Of a stretch of DNA of 64,000 bases, positions 22,225-35,927 are shown one piece after another. The notes under the pieces were generated by a model. That model had not been told where the DNA came from, made no database searches, and saw nothing but the letters and a program-made list of their open reading frames with translations. The stretch's first letter is position 1. Each line of letters starts with the position of its first letter. The stretch covers positions 1 to 64,000 of the forward strand of contig NZ_JACIDE010000003.1 in the NCBI RefSeq assembly GCF_014196205.1, in the 5' to 3' direction. The position numbers and the translations under genes were made by a program. Origin of the DNA: Anoxybacteroides voinovskiense. Lineage in GTDB: Bacteria; Bacillota; Bacilli; Bacillales; Anoxybacillaceae.

Positions 22225-22419
22225 ATGGAGAAGGAGTTTGGCTTACACGATATTGTCGAAATGAAAAAGCCGCATCCGTGTGGCACAAACCGTTGGAAAA
22301 TTATTCGTATGGGAGCGGATATCCGCATTAAATGCGAAGGATGCGCACATAGTGTGTTAATTCCGCGCAAAGAATTTGTTCGGAAGTTGAGAAAAGTATT
22401 GGAAAAGCATGAGGAATAG
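22225..22419 (+). CDS. yyzM: DUF951 protein YyzM
   Basis: 64 residues. A conserved small protein with HPCGTNRWKIIRMGADIRIK and a CEGC pair, consistent with a small metal-binding or RNA-binding fold. Function unknown. The ribosome site is GGAGGGAA. It sits between mscS and yyaE as in B. subtilis. Confidence 0.93.
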   Translation: MEKEFGLHDIVEMKKPHPCGTNRWKIIRMGADIRIKCEGCAHSVLIPRKEFVRKLRKVLEKHEE

Positions 22420-22432
22420 AGGGGGAAAGGGG

Positions 22433-24442
22433 ATGGATGGGGTTCATATCTCTTCTTGTCCATTAAACTGTTGGGATACGTGTGGACTAAAAGTGACGGT
22501 TGAACATGGGAAAGTCGTAAAAGTCGATGGCGATGACGAACACCCGATTACGAAAGGAAAAATTTGTGGACGCGGGCGAATGTTAGAAGCGCGCACGAAT
22601 TCATCGGAGCGGCTGCTTTACCCGCTCAAAAAAAGAAACGGGCAATTTGTCCGCATTTCTTGGGAACAAGCATTGGACGAAATCGCGGAAAAAATGGCGG
22701 AAATTCGGGCGAAGTATAAAACGACGACCGTTCTTCATAGCCACGACTACGCTAATAGTGGGTTGTTAACAAATGTAGCTCGTCGCTTTTTCAACTGCTA
22801 TGGTGGAGTGACGGAATTGACAGGAAGTCTTTGCTGGGGGGCTGGAATCGAAGCGCAAACGTGGGATTTTGGCAATGCTTATAGCCATGCGCCTGAAGAT
22901 ATTTATCATAGTAAACATGTCGTTATTTGGGGGCGAAATGTTGCGCGGACGAACATGCATTTGTTTCAATACTTAAAAGCGGTGCAAAACCAAGGAACGA
23001 CATTAGTAGTAATCGACCCAATCTATAACCAAACCGCGCAAATCGCCGATAAATATATATCGATTGCTCCTGGCATGGACGGCTTTTTAGCGATTGGCAT
23101 CATGAAAGAACTATTGCGGTTAGGGCTAGAAGATCGCTTTTTTATCGAAAACTATACGTTCGGATTTGCGGACATCGAAGCGTTGTTACAAACGATTACG
23201 CTTGAAGAAATCGAACGATTGACTGGGGTAGAACGGGAGACGATGACGTGGCTCGCTCGCCTTTATGGAGATCGCCCAACGATGACTTATTTAGGGCTTG
23301 GCATGCAGCGATATGCAAACGGTGGCAATACGATTCGCCTTATTGATGCGCTCGTGGCGATGAGCGGAAATGTGGGGATTTCTGGGGGCGGTGCGAATTT
23401 TGGCAACTTGCAAGTCGGGCAAAGCTTTTCGATAGACATATTAACATTGCCGGAACGAAAAACCGCTTCACGTACCTTTACGATGATGAAACAAGCAGAA
23501 GGAATTTTACAGGCAACCGACCCAGAAATTAAAATGATTATCGTGACGTGCGGTAATCCGCTCACCCAAGTACCAAATACGAATGTTGTGAAAAAAGCAT
23601 TTCAATCGGTCGAAACGGTCGTTGTGTTCGAACAGTTTATGACTGATACAGCAGAAGCGGCAGATTATGTGTTGCCGACGACGACCGTATTTGAAGAGGA
23701 AGACATTTATTATTCGTCCATGTATCATGCGTACGTTAATTACGGTCCAGCGCTCGTTACACCTCCTGGGGAAGCGAGGCAGGAGCTTTGGATTTGGACG
23801 CAGCTAGCCGAACGATTAGGATTCGGGAAAGACTTTGCTTTTTCGCGGGAAGAATTTTTAGCAATGGGCTTACGCGGTCTAGAAAAGTATGGAATTACAC
23901 TTGACGCGCTAAGACAGGAAAAACGTATGCTATTGCCGGTAAAGGCAGTGCCTTGGTCAGATTACCGTTTTCAAACGCCAAGCGGAAAATATGAATTCAC
24001 TTCGCAGTTAGCTTCTCAAAAAGGAATGGATGGAAAATTACGTCTTGCATATCCAGCGGAATCTGAGCTAACAGACCATAAGCTCGCGGAAAAATACCCA
24101 TATCGGTTATTAACGATTCATCCGCTGCGCTCGAATCATTCGCAACATTACCATTTAATCGAATCGCTGCAATCGATTAAAATAGAAATATCGAAAGACA
24201 TTGCAGACGAAAAAGGGCTAATAGACGGTGACCGTGCAAAAGTTTTTAATGATCGCGGCGAGCTTTCTGGCATCGTGAAAATTTTACCGAATGCCCATGC
24301 GAAAACAATGAATATCGATGAAGGGCAATGGGGGAAATTTGGCGGAAGCGTCAACATATTGACATCCAATCGTGAATCAGACAACGGACAAGGAAGTACG
24401 TTGTATGATTGCTTAGTAAATATCGAGAAAATAAACGAATGA
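22433..24442 (+). CDS. yyaE: molybdopterin oxidoreductase, YyaE type
   Basis: 669 residues of the DMSO reductase/formate dehydrogenase superfamily. The N-terminal [4Fe-4S] motif is CPLNCWDTCG with a fourth Cys in GKICGRG. The molybdopterin domain follows, with GSLCWGAG in the region that usually provides the metal ligand, then GGGANFGNLQVGQ. The C-terminal dinucleotide-binding domain reads LTIHPLRSNHSQHYH and NDRGELSG. There is no Tat signal, so it is cytoplasmic. Substrate unknown; no partner subunits are encoded nearby. The ATG at 22433 follows GGGGGAAAGG. Confidence 0.9.
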   Translation: MDGVHISSCPLNCWDTCGLKVTVEHGKVVKVDGDDEHPITKGKICGRGRMLEARTNSSERLLYPLKKRNGQFVRISWEQALDEIAEKMAEIRAKYKTTTVLHSHDYANSGLLTNVARRFFNCYGGVTELTGSLCWGAGIEAQTWDFGNAYSHAPEDIYHSKHVVIWGRNVARTNMHLFQYLKAVQNQGTTLVVIDPIYNQTAQIADKYISIAPGMDGFLAIGIMKELLRLGLEDRFFIENYTFGFADIEALLQTITLEEIERLTGVERETMTWLARLYGDRPTMTYLGLGMQRYANGGNTIRLIDALVAMSGNVGISGGGANFGNLQVGQSFSIDILTLPERKTASRTFTMMKQAEGILQATDPEIKMIIVTCGNPLTQVPNTNVVKKAFQSVETVVVFEQFMTDTAEAADYVLPTTTVFEEEDIYYSSMYHAYVNYGPALVTPPGEARQELWIWTQLAERLGFGKDFAFSREEFLAMGLRGLEKYGITLDALRQEKRMLLPVKAVPWSDYRFQTPSGKYEFTSQLASQKGMDGKLRLAYPAESELTDHKLAEKYPYRLLTIHPLRSNHSQHYHLIESLQSIKIEISKDIADEKGLIDGDRAKVFNDRGELSGIVKILPNAHAKTMNIDEGQWGKFGGSVNILTSNRESDNGQGSTLYDCLVNIEKINE

Positions 24443-24448
24443 ACGTGC

Positions 24449-24477
24449 TTGTCATTTTATTTTTTACTATCTATAAT
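24449..24477 (+). promoter_or_regulatory. ychF promoter
   Basis: TTGTCA, 17-base spacer, perfect TATAAT, 35 bases before the ychF start. Confidence 0.75.
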
Positions 24478-24512
24478 GAGAAAAGATTTGACGGTGAAAG
24501 AGGAGTGGAAAA

Positions 24513-25613
24513 ATGGGATTAACAGCAGGAATCGTCGGTTTACCGAACGTCGGAAAATCGACGTTATTTAATGCGATCACAAAAGCAGGCGCGGAGTCTG
24601 CGAATTATCCGTTTTGTACGATTGAGCCGAACGTCGGAATTGTTGAAGTGCCTGATGAACGATTAAAAAAGTTAACAGAACTGGTTAAGCCAAAACGTAC
24701 AGTACCGACCGTATTTGAATTTACCGATATTGCCGGAATTGTAAAAGGAGCGAGTAAAGGCGAAGGACTAGGAAATAAGTTTTTATCCCATATTCGCCAA
24801 GTCGATGCCATTTGCCAAGTCGTTCGTTGTTTCTCTGATGAAAATATTACCCATGTTGCTGGAAAAGTCGACCCGCTTTCCGACATTGAAACGATTAACT
24901 TAGAACTAATTTTCGCGGATCTTGAAACGGTGGAGAAACGCATCGACCGCGTTGGAAAAATGGCAAAGCAAAAAGATAAAGAAGCGATGTTTGAGCACGA
25001 CATTCTTGTTCGACTAAAAGAAACGTTTGAAGCGGGAAAAGCAGCGCGGACGTTGTCATTTACGGAAGAAGAAATGAAAGTCGTCAAACATCTCCATTTG
25101 CTAACCATTAAGCCGATGCTATATGTAGCGAACGTCGGCGAAGAAGATTTAGCTAATCCAGAGGCGAACCCTTACGTTCAACAAGTGCGAGAGTTTGCAA
25201 AAAGTGACAATGCGGAAGTAATCGTCGTATGTGCGAAAGTGGAAGAAGAAATTGCCCAGCTCGACGAAGAAGAAAAACAAATGTTTTTACAAGAATTAGG
25301 AATTGAACAATCGGGACTAGACCAACTTATTCGCGCAGCGTACAGCCTGTTAGGTTTGGCGACGTATTTTACGGCTGGAGAACAAGAAGTGCGCGCTTGG
25401 ACGTTCCGTAAAGGAATGAAAGCACCGCAATGTGCCGGCATTATTCATTCCGATTTTGAACGCGGGTTTATTCGCGCAGAAACTGTTTCTTTTGCTGATT
25501 TATTGGCTTGCGGTTCGATGGCAGCGGCTCGTGAAGCTGGAAAAGTACGATTAGAAGGAAAAGAGTACGAAGTGCAAGATGGCGATATTATGCATTTCCG
25601 TTTTAATGTGTAG
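24513..25613 (+). CDS. ychF: ribosome-binding ATPase YchF
   Basis: 366 residues. An Obg-family P-loop protein that prefers ATP to GTP and binds ribosomes. Walker A is GLPNVGKSTLFNA at residue 8. The G4 position lacks the usual NKxD guanine motif, as is normal for YchF. The C-terminal TGS domain ends YEVQDGDIMHFRFNV. It has its own promoter and lies upstream of the rpsF operon as in B. subtilis (yyaF). Confidence 0.97.
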   Translation: MGLTAGIVGLPNVGKSTLFNAITKAGAESANYPFCTIEPNVGIVEVPDERLKKLTELVKPKRTVPTVFEFTDIAGIVKGASKGEGLGNKFLSHIRQVDAICQVVRCFSDENITHVAGKVDPLSDIETINLELIFADLETVEKRIDRVGKMAKQKDKEAMFEHDILVRLKETFEAGKAARTLSFTEEEMKVVKHLHLLTIKPMLYVANVGEEDLANPEANPYVQQVREFAKSDNAEVIVVCAKVEEEIAQLDEEEKQMFLQELGIEQSGLDQLIRAAYSLLGLATYFTAGEQEVRAWTFRKGMKAPQCAGIIHSDFERGFIRAETVSFADLLACGSMAAAREAGKVRLEGKEYEVQDGDIMHFRFNV

Positions 25614-25615
25614 TA

Positions 25616-25644
25616 TTGCAACGGTCGTTTTATCATGATATAAT
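25616..25644 (+). promoter_or_regulatory. rpsF operon promoter (extended -10)
   Basis: TTGCAA, 17-base spacer, TATAAT, with TG one base upstream of the -10 (TGATATAAT). It is placed 75 bases before rpsF. Confidence 0.85.
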
Positions 25645-25671
25645 CAGAAAATGTGAGTAATGCATATTGCT

Positions 25672-25706
25672 CCTTGCTCTTTTATAGAGCCGTTTAGACC
25701 AAAAGG
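25672..25706 (+). promoter_or_regulatory. possible S6:S18-binding leader RNA
   Basis: CCTT (25672-25675) can pair with AAGG (25703-25706), and inside it GCTC (25676-25679) with GAGC (25687-25690). An unpaired CCG follows the inner stem. This resembles the autoregulatory motif bound by S6:S18 upstream of rpsF in many bacteria. Assigned by shape and position only. Confidence 0.4.
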
Positions 25707-25718
25707 AGGTGACGGACA

Positions 25719-26006
25719 GTGAGAAAATATGAAATCATGTACATTATCCGCCCAAATATCGACGATGAAGGTCGGAAAGCAGTTGTTGAGCGTTTTAACA
25801 ACATTTTAACAGAAAATGGTGCGGAAATTACGAGTGTAAAAGAATGGGGTAAACGTCGTTTAGCGTATGAAATTAACGATTTCCGTGACGGTTACTACAT
25901 GATTGTGAACGTGATGTCTCAGCCAAAAGCGGTGCAAGAATTTGACCGTTTAGCGAAAATTAGCGAAGACATCATTCGTCACATTGTCGTAAAAGAGGAA
26001 GAATAA
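25719..26006 (+). CDS. rpsF: 30S ribosomal protein S6
   Basis: 95 residues, [13 protein letters not shown] with [18 protein letters not shown]. It binds S18 on the 16S central domain. The start is GTG with AAAGGAGGTG upstream. First gene of rpsF-ssb-rpsR. Confidence 0.98.
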   Translation: MRKYEIMYIIRPNIDDEGRKAVVERFNNILTENGAEITSVKEWGKRRLAYEINDFRDGYYMIVNVMSQPKAVQEFDRLAKISEDIIRHIVVKEEE

Positions 26007-26031
26007 TTCCGATTTTTAAGGAGTGGTTCTG

Positions 26032-26526
26032 ATGATTAATCGCGTAGTTCTTGTAGGGCGACTTACAAAAGACCCTGAATTGCGCTATACTCCAAATGGA
26101 GTTGCTGTTGCCACATTTACGCTAGCGGTCAATCGCCCGTTTACAAACCAACAGGGCGAACGCGAAGCAGATTTCATTAACTGTGTTGTTTGGCGTCGTC
26201 CCGCAGAAAATGTCGCTAATTTCTTGAAAAAAGGAAGTTTAGCTGGCGTGGACGGACGGTTGCAAACGAGAAGTTATGAAGGTCAAGACGGAAAACGTGT
26301 GTACGTAACCGAAGTGGTTGCTGATAGTGTTCAATTTCTTGAACCGAGAGGTAGCACAGAACAACGTGGTACAGCAACAGGTGGCTACTACGGGGAGCCA
26401 TATCCATTTGGACAAAATCAGAACCAACGTCACACACCTGACCAAAATTTCAGTCGCATCGATGAAGATCCGTTTGCTCATGATGGACAACCGATCGATA
26501 TTTCGGATGACGATTTGCCGTTTTAA
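26032..26526 (+). CDS. ssb: single-stranded DNA-binding protein SsbA
   Basis: 164 residues. The OB fold occupies residues 1-105 ([37 protein letters not shown]). A Gly/Gln/Asn-rich linker follows. The tail ends DISDDDLPF, the conserved peptide that recruits RecG, RecQ, PriA and others. The ATG at 26032 has AAGGAG eight bases upstream; a GTG three codons earlier is rejected. Confidence 0.98.
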   Translation: MINRVVLVGRLTKDPELRYTPNGVAVATFTLAVNRPFTNQQGEREADFINCVVWRRPAENVANFLKKGSLAGVDGRLQTRSYEGQDGKRVYVTEVVADSVQFLEPRGSTEQRGTATGGYYGEPYPFGQNQNQRHTPDQNFSRIDEDPFAHDGQPIDISDDDLPF

Positions 26527-26585
26527 TTATTGAACGTGATAACCGTTTCTAATACCATTATTTTTTAAAAAAGGAAGGAGGATAA

Positions 26586-26825
<240 letters not shown>

Positions 26826-26830
26826 GACGA

Positions 26831-26870
26831 AAAGCAGTAAGGGGGACGAAGCCTTACTGCTTTTTTTATA
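26831..26870 (+). terminator. intrinsic terminator of rpsF-ssb-rpsR
   Basis: AAAGCAGTAAGG pairs with CCTTACTGCTTT, and the T run starts within the second arm (seven T). Very strong. Confidence 0.95.
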
Positions 26871-26885
26871 CGAGGAGGGTCGGAT

Positions 26886-27815
26886 GTGAGAAATACATAT
26901 GCGTTGACAGAAGCAGCAATTCAGCTTGCCATTTTTATCGTGTTGTTTTTAGCCTCTTTATACGTGCCGTTGCTCGGGATGATGATTAGCTTATTTTTAT
27001 CGCTCCCTTTTATCGTTTTTACGATGCGGCACGGCTACCGTCCAGCTCTTGTGTTATTAACTGCCGCTGTCATTGTTTCAACGCTCATTAGTTCCGTATT
27101 ATCTGCTTTTGCTGCTGTTATGTTTGGAACGGGTGGAATTGTCATCGGTGCACTGTTAGCAAAACAAAAAAATCGGTATGTCGTGTTAGCGGTGGCGACT
27201 ATTGCTTTTTTAGTAAATATCGTTATCAACTATGTCGTATCCGTCAAGTTTTTCGATCTAGATATCATTGCGCAAACGATTTCTGTCATCAGCGATTCTT
27301 TTCACACCGCTGTGCAAGTAATGGAAAGCGCAGGGAAAAAGCCGCCGGAGGCAACCATTGCTCGTTTTGAGCAAGGATTGAAGGTAATCAAATACGTTAC
27401 GCCAACGCTATTCGTGATTACTGCGCTTGCATTTGCGTATTTGACGATCATCGTTTCTGTTCCGATTTTAAAACGGTTAAAGTTATCTGTTGGAACATGG
27501 CCACCGTTTCGCCAGTTAATGTTGCCACGGCAGCTAGTGTGGTATTATTTGCTCGTGCTAATCGCCACTTTTTTCCCGTTAGAACAAGGGACGTTTGCGT
27601 TTATTGTGGTCATCAATTTATATTACGTATTACAGCTTTTATTTGCTATTCAAGGTTTTTCTTTTCTTTACTATATCGCGTATCGTAAACAAATTGCTAA
27701 AGGAATTGTCGTTGCTGGAACAATAGTTTGCTTGTTTATCCCTTTTTTACTTTATCTTATCGCGATATTAGGTATAATTGATTTAGGATTTGAATTGCGA
27801 AAACGCGTTCAATAA
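26886..27815 (+). CDS. yybS: membrane protein YybS (DUF2232)
   Basis: 309 residues with about eight hydrophobic segments. YybS/DUF2232 proteins are predicted membrane proteins without established function, almost always upstream of gdpP. The start is GTG with CGAGGAGGG upstream. It lies 32 bases before gdpP and is probably co-transcribed with it. Confidence 0.88.
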   Translation: MRNTYALTEAAIQLAIFIVLFLASLYVPLLGMMISLFLSLPFIVFTMRHGYRPALVLLTAAVIVSTLISSVLSAFAAVMFGTGGIVIGALLAKQKNRYVVLAVATIAFLVNIVINYVVSVKFFDLDIIAQTISVISDSFHTAVQVMESAGKKPPEATIARFEQGLKVIKYVTPTLFVITALAFAYLTIIVSVPILKRLKLSVGTWPPFRQLMLPRQLVWYYLLVLIATFFPLEQGTFAFIVVINLYYVLQLLFAIQGFSFLYYIAYRKQIAKGIVVAGTIVCLFIPFLLYLIAILGIIDLGFELRKRVQ

Positions 27816-27847
27816 GCGAAAGAATGATGGTTTAGGAGCTGACATAC

Positions 27848-30267
<2,420 letters not shown>

Positions 30268-30275
30268 TCCGTGGA

Positions 30276-30317
30276 AAATGTGATTTTATGGGGGCTTCCT
30301 CATATAATCACATTTTT
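30276..30317 (+). terminator. intrinsic terminator after rplI
   Basis: AATGTGATTTTATG pairs with CATATAATCACATT, followed by five T. Confidence 0.88.
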
Positions 30318-30357
30318 CTTATGATGGCGCTAAATGATTGAAAAGGTGGTGAATACG

Positions 30358-31722
30358 ATGGACGACTTATTGGCAGAACGCATTCCGCCGCAAAACATCG
30401 AAGCAGAGCAGGCAGTATTAGGAGCGATTTTTCTTGATGCATCTGCTTTAACGTTAGCTTCGGAAATTTTAATTCCAGAAGATTTTTATCGAGCCGCACA
30501 CCAAAAAATTTTCCATGCGATGTTAAAAGTGGCTGATAAGGGAGAGCCGGTGGACTTAGTAACCGTTACAGCGGAATTGGCCGATGCGAAGGCGCTTGAA
30601 GAAGTAGGTGGTGTTTCCTATTTAAGCGAACTCGCCGATTCTGTTCCAACCGCTGCAAACGTTGAATATTATGCGCGAATTGTGGAAGAAAAATCGGTAC
30701 TTCGCCGCCTCATCCGCACCGCGACATCGATCGCTCAAGACAGCTATACGCGCGAGGATGAAGTCGATGTACTGCTAAATGAAGCAGAAAAGAAAATTAT
30801 GGAGATTTCACAGCGCAAGCATTCGGGGGCGTTTCAAAACATTAAAGACGTGCTCGTGCAAGCATATGATAATATCGAAATGCTTCACAACCGAAAGGGA
30901 GAAATTACAGGAATCCCGACCGGCTTCACCGAATTGGATCGCATGACCGCTGGTTTTCAACGAAGTGATTTAATTATTGTCGCTGCTCGCCCTTCCGTTG
31001 GGAAAACGGCGTTTGCCCTTAATATTGCGCAAAATGTAGCGACGAAAACAAACGAAAACGTGGCGATTTTTAGCTTAGAAATGAGTGCGCAGCAGCTTGT
31101 GATGCGGATGCTTTGCGCCGAAGGAAACATTAATGCACAAAATTTGCGGACAGGAAAACTGACGCCAGAAGATTGGGGAAAGTTAACGATGGCGATGGGG
31201 AGTTTATCCAATGCGGGCATTTATATTGATGATACGCCAAGCATTCGCGTCAGTGAAATTCGGGCAAAATGCCGCCGCCTCAAACAAGAAAGCGGGCTTG
31301 GCATGGTGTTAATTGACTATTTACAGCTCATTCAAGGAAGCGGAAGAAACCGTGAAAACCGCCAGCAAGAAGTATCCGAAATTTCTCGTTCGTTAAAAGC
31401 GCTTGCCCGTGAATTAGAAGTACCTGTCATCGCTCTATCGCAGCTGTCGCGTAGCGTAGAACAGCGCCAAGATAAACGCCCGATGATGTCTGATATTCGT
31501 GAATCCGGAAGCATTGAACAAGATGCGGATATTGTGGCGTTTTTATATCGCGACGATTACTATGACAAAGACTCGGAAAACAAAAATATTATTGAAATTA
31601 TCATCGCTAAGCAGCGGAACGGTCCAGTCGGGACTGTCCAGTTAGCCTTTATTAAAGAATACAATAAATTCGTCAACCTAGAGCGAAGATTTGATGATAC
31701 GCAAATTCCCCCAGGTGCTTAA
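30358..31722 (+). CDS. dnaB: replicative DNA helicase
   Basis: 454 residues; called dnaC in B. subtilis. The hexameric 5'-3' helicase at the fork. The N-terminal domain has RIPPQNIEAEQAVLGAIFL. The RecA-like core has Walker A AARPSVGKTAFALNIA, Walker B VLIDYLQLI and the arginine-finger region. It ends IPPGA. The ATG at 30358 has GGTGGTG eight bases upstream and matches the B. subtilis start; the frame open upstream is not used. Confidence 0.98.
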   Translation: MDDLLAERIPPQNIEAEQAVLGAIFLDASALTLASEILIPEDFYRAAHQKIFHAMLKVADKGEPVDLVTVTAELADAKALEEVGGVSYLSELADSVPTAANVEYYARIVEEKSVLRRLIRTATSIAQDSYTREDEVDVLLNEAEKKIMEISQRKHSGAFQNIKDVLVQAYDNIEMLHNRKGEITGIPTGFTELDRMTAGFQRSDLIIVAARPSVGKTAFALNIAQNVATKTNENVAIFSLEMSAQQLVMRMLCAEGNINAQNLRTGKLTPEDWGKLTMAMGSLSNAGIYIDDTPSIRVSEIRAKCRRLKQESGLGMVLIDYLQLIQGSGRNRENRQQEVSEISRSLKALARELEVPVIALSQLSRSVEQRQDKRPMMSDIRESGSIEQDADIVAFLYRDDYYDKDSENKNIIEIIIAKQRNGPVGTVQLAFIKEYNKFVNLERRFDDTQIPPGA

Positions 31723-31750
31723 CGCGCTCCCGCTTCGAGCGCGTTTTTCT
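31721..31750 (+). terminator. intrinsic terminator after dnaB
   Basis: AACGCGCTC (31721-31729) and GAGCGCGTT (31737-31745) form a GC-rich stem followed by T. It starts at the dnaB stop codon. Confidence 0.92.
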
Positions 31751-31755
31751 GTATA

Positions 31756-33150
<1,395 letters not shown>

Positions 33151-33200
33151 GAAAAGCGAAGAACGATCCTCGGTGAAGCCGACCGGTTAGCAAGGAAAGA

Positions 33201-33232
33201 AAAGCATAGACGTTTTGTGTCTATGCTTTTTT
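33201..33232 (+). terminator. intrinsic terminator after purA
   Basis: AAAGCATAGAC (33201-33211) pairs with GTCTATGCTTT (33219-33229), then T. The 49 bases before it (33152-33200) carry a segment resembling the right end of the dispersed repeat seen at 52.3 and 62.6 kb. Confidence 0.93.
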
Positions 33233-33373
33233 GTGTCGTTTTTCTCACGGATTGGCATCGGTAATAAGTGAATTCGCGCTCATAACATGGTACATTATTA
33301 ATATATGCTCTTTTTTTTGAATGTCGGGGAAACGTCCGAATAATCCATCAACATAGGAAGGATGTGAATTAAG

Positions 33374-34084
33374 ATGGAAAAACGAATTCTTGTTGTCGAT
33401 GATGAAAAACCGATTGCCGATATTTTGCAATTTAATTTACAGCGGGAAGGATACGAGGTCATTTGCGCTTACGATGGCGTCGAAGCGCTGCAAAAAGTCG
33501 AAGAACTTATTCCTGATCTTATTTTACTCGACATTATGCTTCCGCAAAAAGACGGCATGGAAGTATGCCGAGAAGTGCGAAAAAAATACGATATGCCGAT
33601 TATTATGCTGACAGCAAAAGATTCAGAGATCGATAAAGTACTTGGTCTAGAACTAGGCGCAGACGATTACGTAACGAAACCGTTCAGCACAAGAGAGTTG
33701 CTTGCACGTGTTAAAGCAAATTTGCGCCGTCATCAACCAATTGCAGGGGCACAAGACGAAGCAAATGATATGAGCGAAATCGTAGTCGGCTCGCTTGTTA
33801 TTCGCCCAGACGCATACATTGTGCTAAAAAGGGGCGAAACGATCGAATTAACCCATCGTGAATTCGAGCTGCTTCATTATTTGGCCAAACATATTGGACA
33901 AGTGATGACAAGGGAACATTTATTGCAAACCGTATGGGGATACGACTATTATGGAGACGTTCGCACAGTAGACGTAACGGTTCGCCGCTTGCGGGAAAAA
34001 ATTGAAGACAATCCTTCTCATCCGGCATGGATCGTGACACGCCGCGGCGTCGGTTATTATTTACGCAATCCAGAACAGGAGTAA
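33374..34084 (+). CDS. walR: response regulator WalR
   Basis: 236 residues, OmpR family. It controls cell-wall hydrolase genes and is essential in most Firmicutes. The acidic pocket is Asp9/Asp10, the phosphorylation site is Asp53 in [11 protein letters not shown], and Lys is in TKPFS. The C-terminal winged helix has [15 protein letters not shown] and the recognition helix [13 protein letters not shown]. The ribosome site is AGGAAGGATGTG. First gene of walRKHIJ. Confidence 0.98.
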   Translation: MEKRILVVDDEKPIADILQFNLQREGYEVICAYDGVEALQKVEELIPDLILLDIMLPQKDGMEVCREVRKKYDMPIIMLTAKDSEIDKVLGLELGADDYVTKPFSTRELLARVKANLRRHQPIAGAQDEANDMSEIVVGSLVIRPDAYIVLKRGETIELTHREFELLHYLAKHIGQVMTREHLLQTVWGYDYYGDVRTVDVTVRRLREKIEDNPSHPAWIVTRRGVGYYLRNPEQE

Positions 34085-34094
34085 ACGAGACAGC

Positions 34095-35927
34095 ATGAAA
34101 AAAGTAGGACCTTTTCGTTCCATTCATTTTAAATTTGTGTTGATTTACGTACTGCTTATTCTTGTAGCGATGCAAATTATTGGCGTATATTTTGTTCGTG
34201 AATTAGAAACGCAGCTCGTACAAAACTTCAAAAGTTCCTTAAACGAACGAGTAACGCTACTAGCGTATAATGTCGAGCAGGCGATGAGCAAAGAGCGGGA
34301 TGATCAAAAAGATCCGACGCTAGAAGAAGAAATTCGCTCGCTGCTTCACGATTTTATTTCACAAGATATTTCCGAAGTTCGCGTCATTGATGATAAAGGA
34401 AAAGTATTGGCGACATCGAATCCATACATGCAAAATATCGTCGGGAAGCGGACGACCGAAATTTTTGTCAAGCGCGCGCTTGTGACAGGAGAAGTTGTCG
34501 ACCGAACGTTAATTGATCCGAAAACAGGCCATCGCATGTACATTTCTTCGACGCCAGTAAAACTAAATGGTGAGATTAAAGGAGCCATTTATGTCATTGC
34601 GTCGATGGAAAACGTTTTTTCCCAAATGAAACAAATCAATATGATTTTCGCGACAGGGACAGGCATTGCCTTGGCGATTACGGCAGTATTGGGAATTTTT
34701 TTATCTCGCACGATTACTCGTCCGATTTCCGATATGCGCAAACAGGCGCTCGCGATGGCAAAAGGAAATTTCTCCCGTAAAGTAAAAGTGTACGGGTACG
34801 ATGAAATTGGTCAATTGGCGATGACGTTTAATAACTTAACGAAAAAGTTGCAAGAAGCACAAGCAACGACTGAAGGAGAGCGTCGGAAATTAGCGCTTGT
34901 GCTTACGCATATGACCGACGGGGTCATCGCTACCGATCGGCGTGGCCGCATTATTTTAATTAATGATGCTGCGTTAAACATTTTAAATGTTTCACGTGAA
35001 ACAGTGCTTTCTAGTTCGATTATCGATGTACTGGGGCTAGAAGGGCAATATACGTTTGAAACGTTAATTGAAGAGCGCGATTCGCTCATTTTAGATTTTA
35101 GTACCGAAGAAGAATTGTATGTGTTGCGCGCTTCTTTGTCTGTCATTCAAAAAGAAACTGGATTTGTGAACGGATTGATTGTCGTGCTTCATGATATAAC
35201 AGAGCAAGAGAAAATCGACCAAGAGCGTCGGGAGTTCGTTGCTAATGTTTCACATGAGCTTCGGACGCCGTTAACGACGATGAAAAGCTATTTAGAGGCG
35301 CTTGGAGAAGGTTTGTGGAGAGATGAAACAATTGCGCCAAGGTTTATCGAAGTAGCGCAAACAGAAACCGAACGAATGATTCGGCTTGTGAACGACTTAT
35401 TGCAGCTTTCGAAACTAGACAGCAAAGATTATAAATTAAGCAAATCATGGGTCAATTTTTCCCATTACTTTCACCAAGTCATTGACCGATTTGAGCTAAC
35501 GAAAAATGAGAATATTACATTCATTCGCAAAATACCGGACGAAGCAATTTTTATTGAAATTGACGAAGATAAAATTACGCAAGTGCTCGATAATATTATC
35601 TCGAACGCCTTAAAATATTCTCCGCATGGTGGAAACATTACGTTTCGTGTGAAAGAGTTAAACGATGAAATTTTAGTCAGTGTCACCGATGAAGGGGTAG
35701 GCATCCCTAAATCAGATTTATCGAAAGTATTTGAGCGGTTTTACCGTGTCGATAAAGCACGCTCACGGAAGCTTGGCGGAACAGGGTTAGGGCTAGCAAT
35801 CGCAAAAGAAGTAGTCGTCGCCCATGGGGGAAGAATTTGGGCGCGAAGCCAAGAAAATAAAGGAACGACAATTTTCTTTACATTGCCATTTGAACGAATA
35901 CAAGAGGATGACTGGGATGAAGTATGA
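34095..35927 (+). CDS. walK: sensor histidine kinase WalK
   Basis: 610 residues. Two transmembrane segments flank an extracellular Cache/PAS-like domain; then a HAMP domain (SRTITRPISDMRKQALAMA), a cytoplasmic PAS, and HisKA with His387 in NVSHELRTPLTTMKSY. The ATPase domain has N, G1 and G2 boxes (DNIISNALKYS, DEGVGIP, GGTGLGLAIAKE). It phosphorylates WalR. A perfect parS lies inside the gene (34988-35003). It overlaps walH by 11 bases. Confidence 0.98.
   Translation: MKKVGPFRSIHFKFVLIYVLLILVAMQIIGVYFVRELETQLVQNFKSSLNERVTLLAYNVEQAMSKERDDQKDPTLEEEIRSLLHDFISQDISEVRVIDDKGKVLATSNPYMQNIVGKRTTEIFVKRALVTGEVVDRTLIDPKTGHRMYISSTPVKLNGEIKGAIYVIASMENVFSQMKQINMIFATGTGIALAITAVLGIFLSRTITRPISDMRKQALAMAKGNFSRKVKVYGYDEIGQLAMTFNNLTKKLQEAQATTEGERRKLALVLTHMTDGVIATDRRGRIILINDAALNILNVSRETVLSSSIIDVLGLEGQYTFETLIEERDSLILDFSTEEELYVLRASLSVIQKETGFVNGLIVVLHDITEQEKIDQERREFVANVSHELRTPLTTMKSYLEALGEGLWRDETIAPRFIEVAQTETERMIRLVNDLLQLSKLDSKDYKLSKSWVNFSHYFHQVIDRFELTKNENITFIRKIPDEAIFIEIDEDKITQVLDNIISNALKYSPHGGNITFRVKELNDEILVSVTDEGVGIPKSDLSKVFERFYRVDKARSRKLGGTGLGLAIAKEVVVAHGGRIWARSQENKGTTIFFTLPFERIQEDDWDEV
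34988..35003. other. second parS site, inside walK
   Basis: TGTTTCACGTGAAACA is identical over all 16 bases to the site in parB, about 15.4 kb away and on the same side of oriC. It encodes residues around NVSRETV in the WalK PAS domain. Confidence 0.95.

Noticed and set aside
24605-25108. 167-codon minus-strand frame inside ychF
   Set aside because: Antisense shadow; no ribosome site or recognisable protein.
33151-33373. tRNA gene between purA and walR
   Set aside because: No cloverleaf or T-loop sequence; only a terminator and a repeat-like piece.
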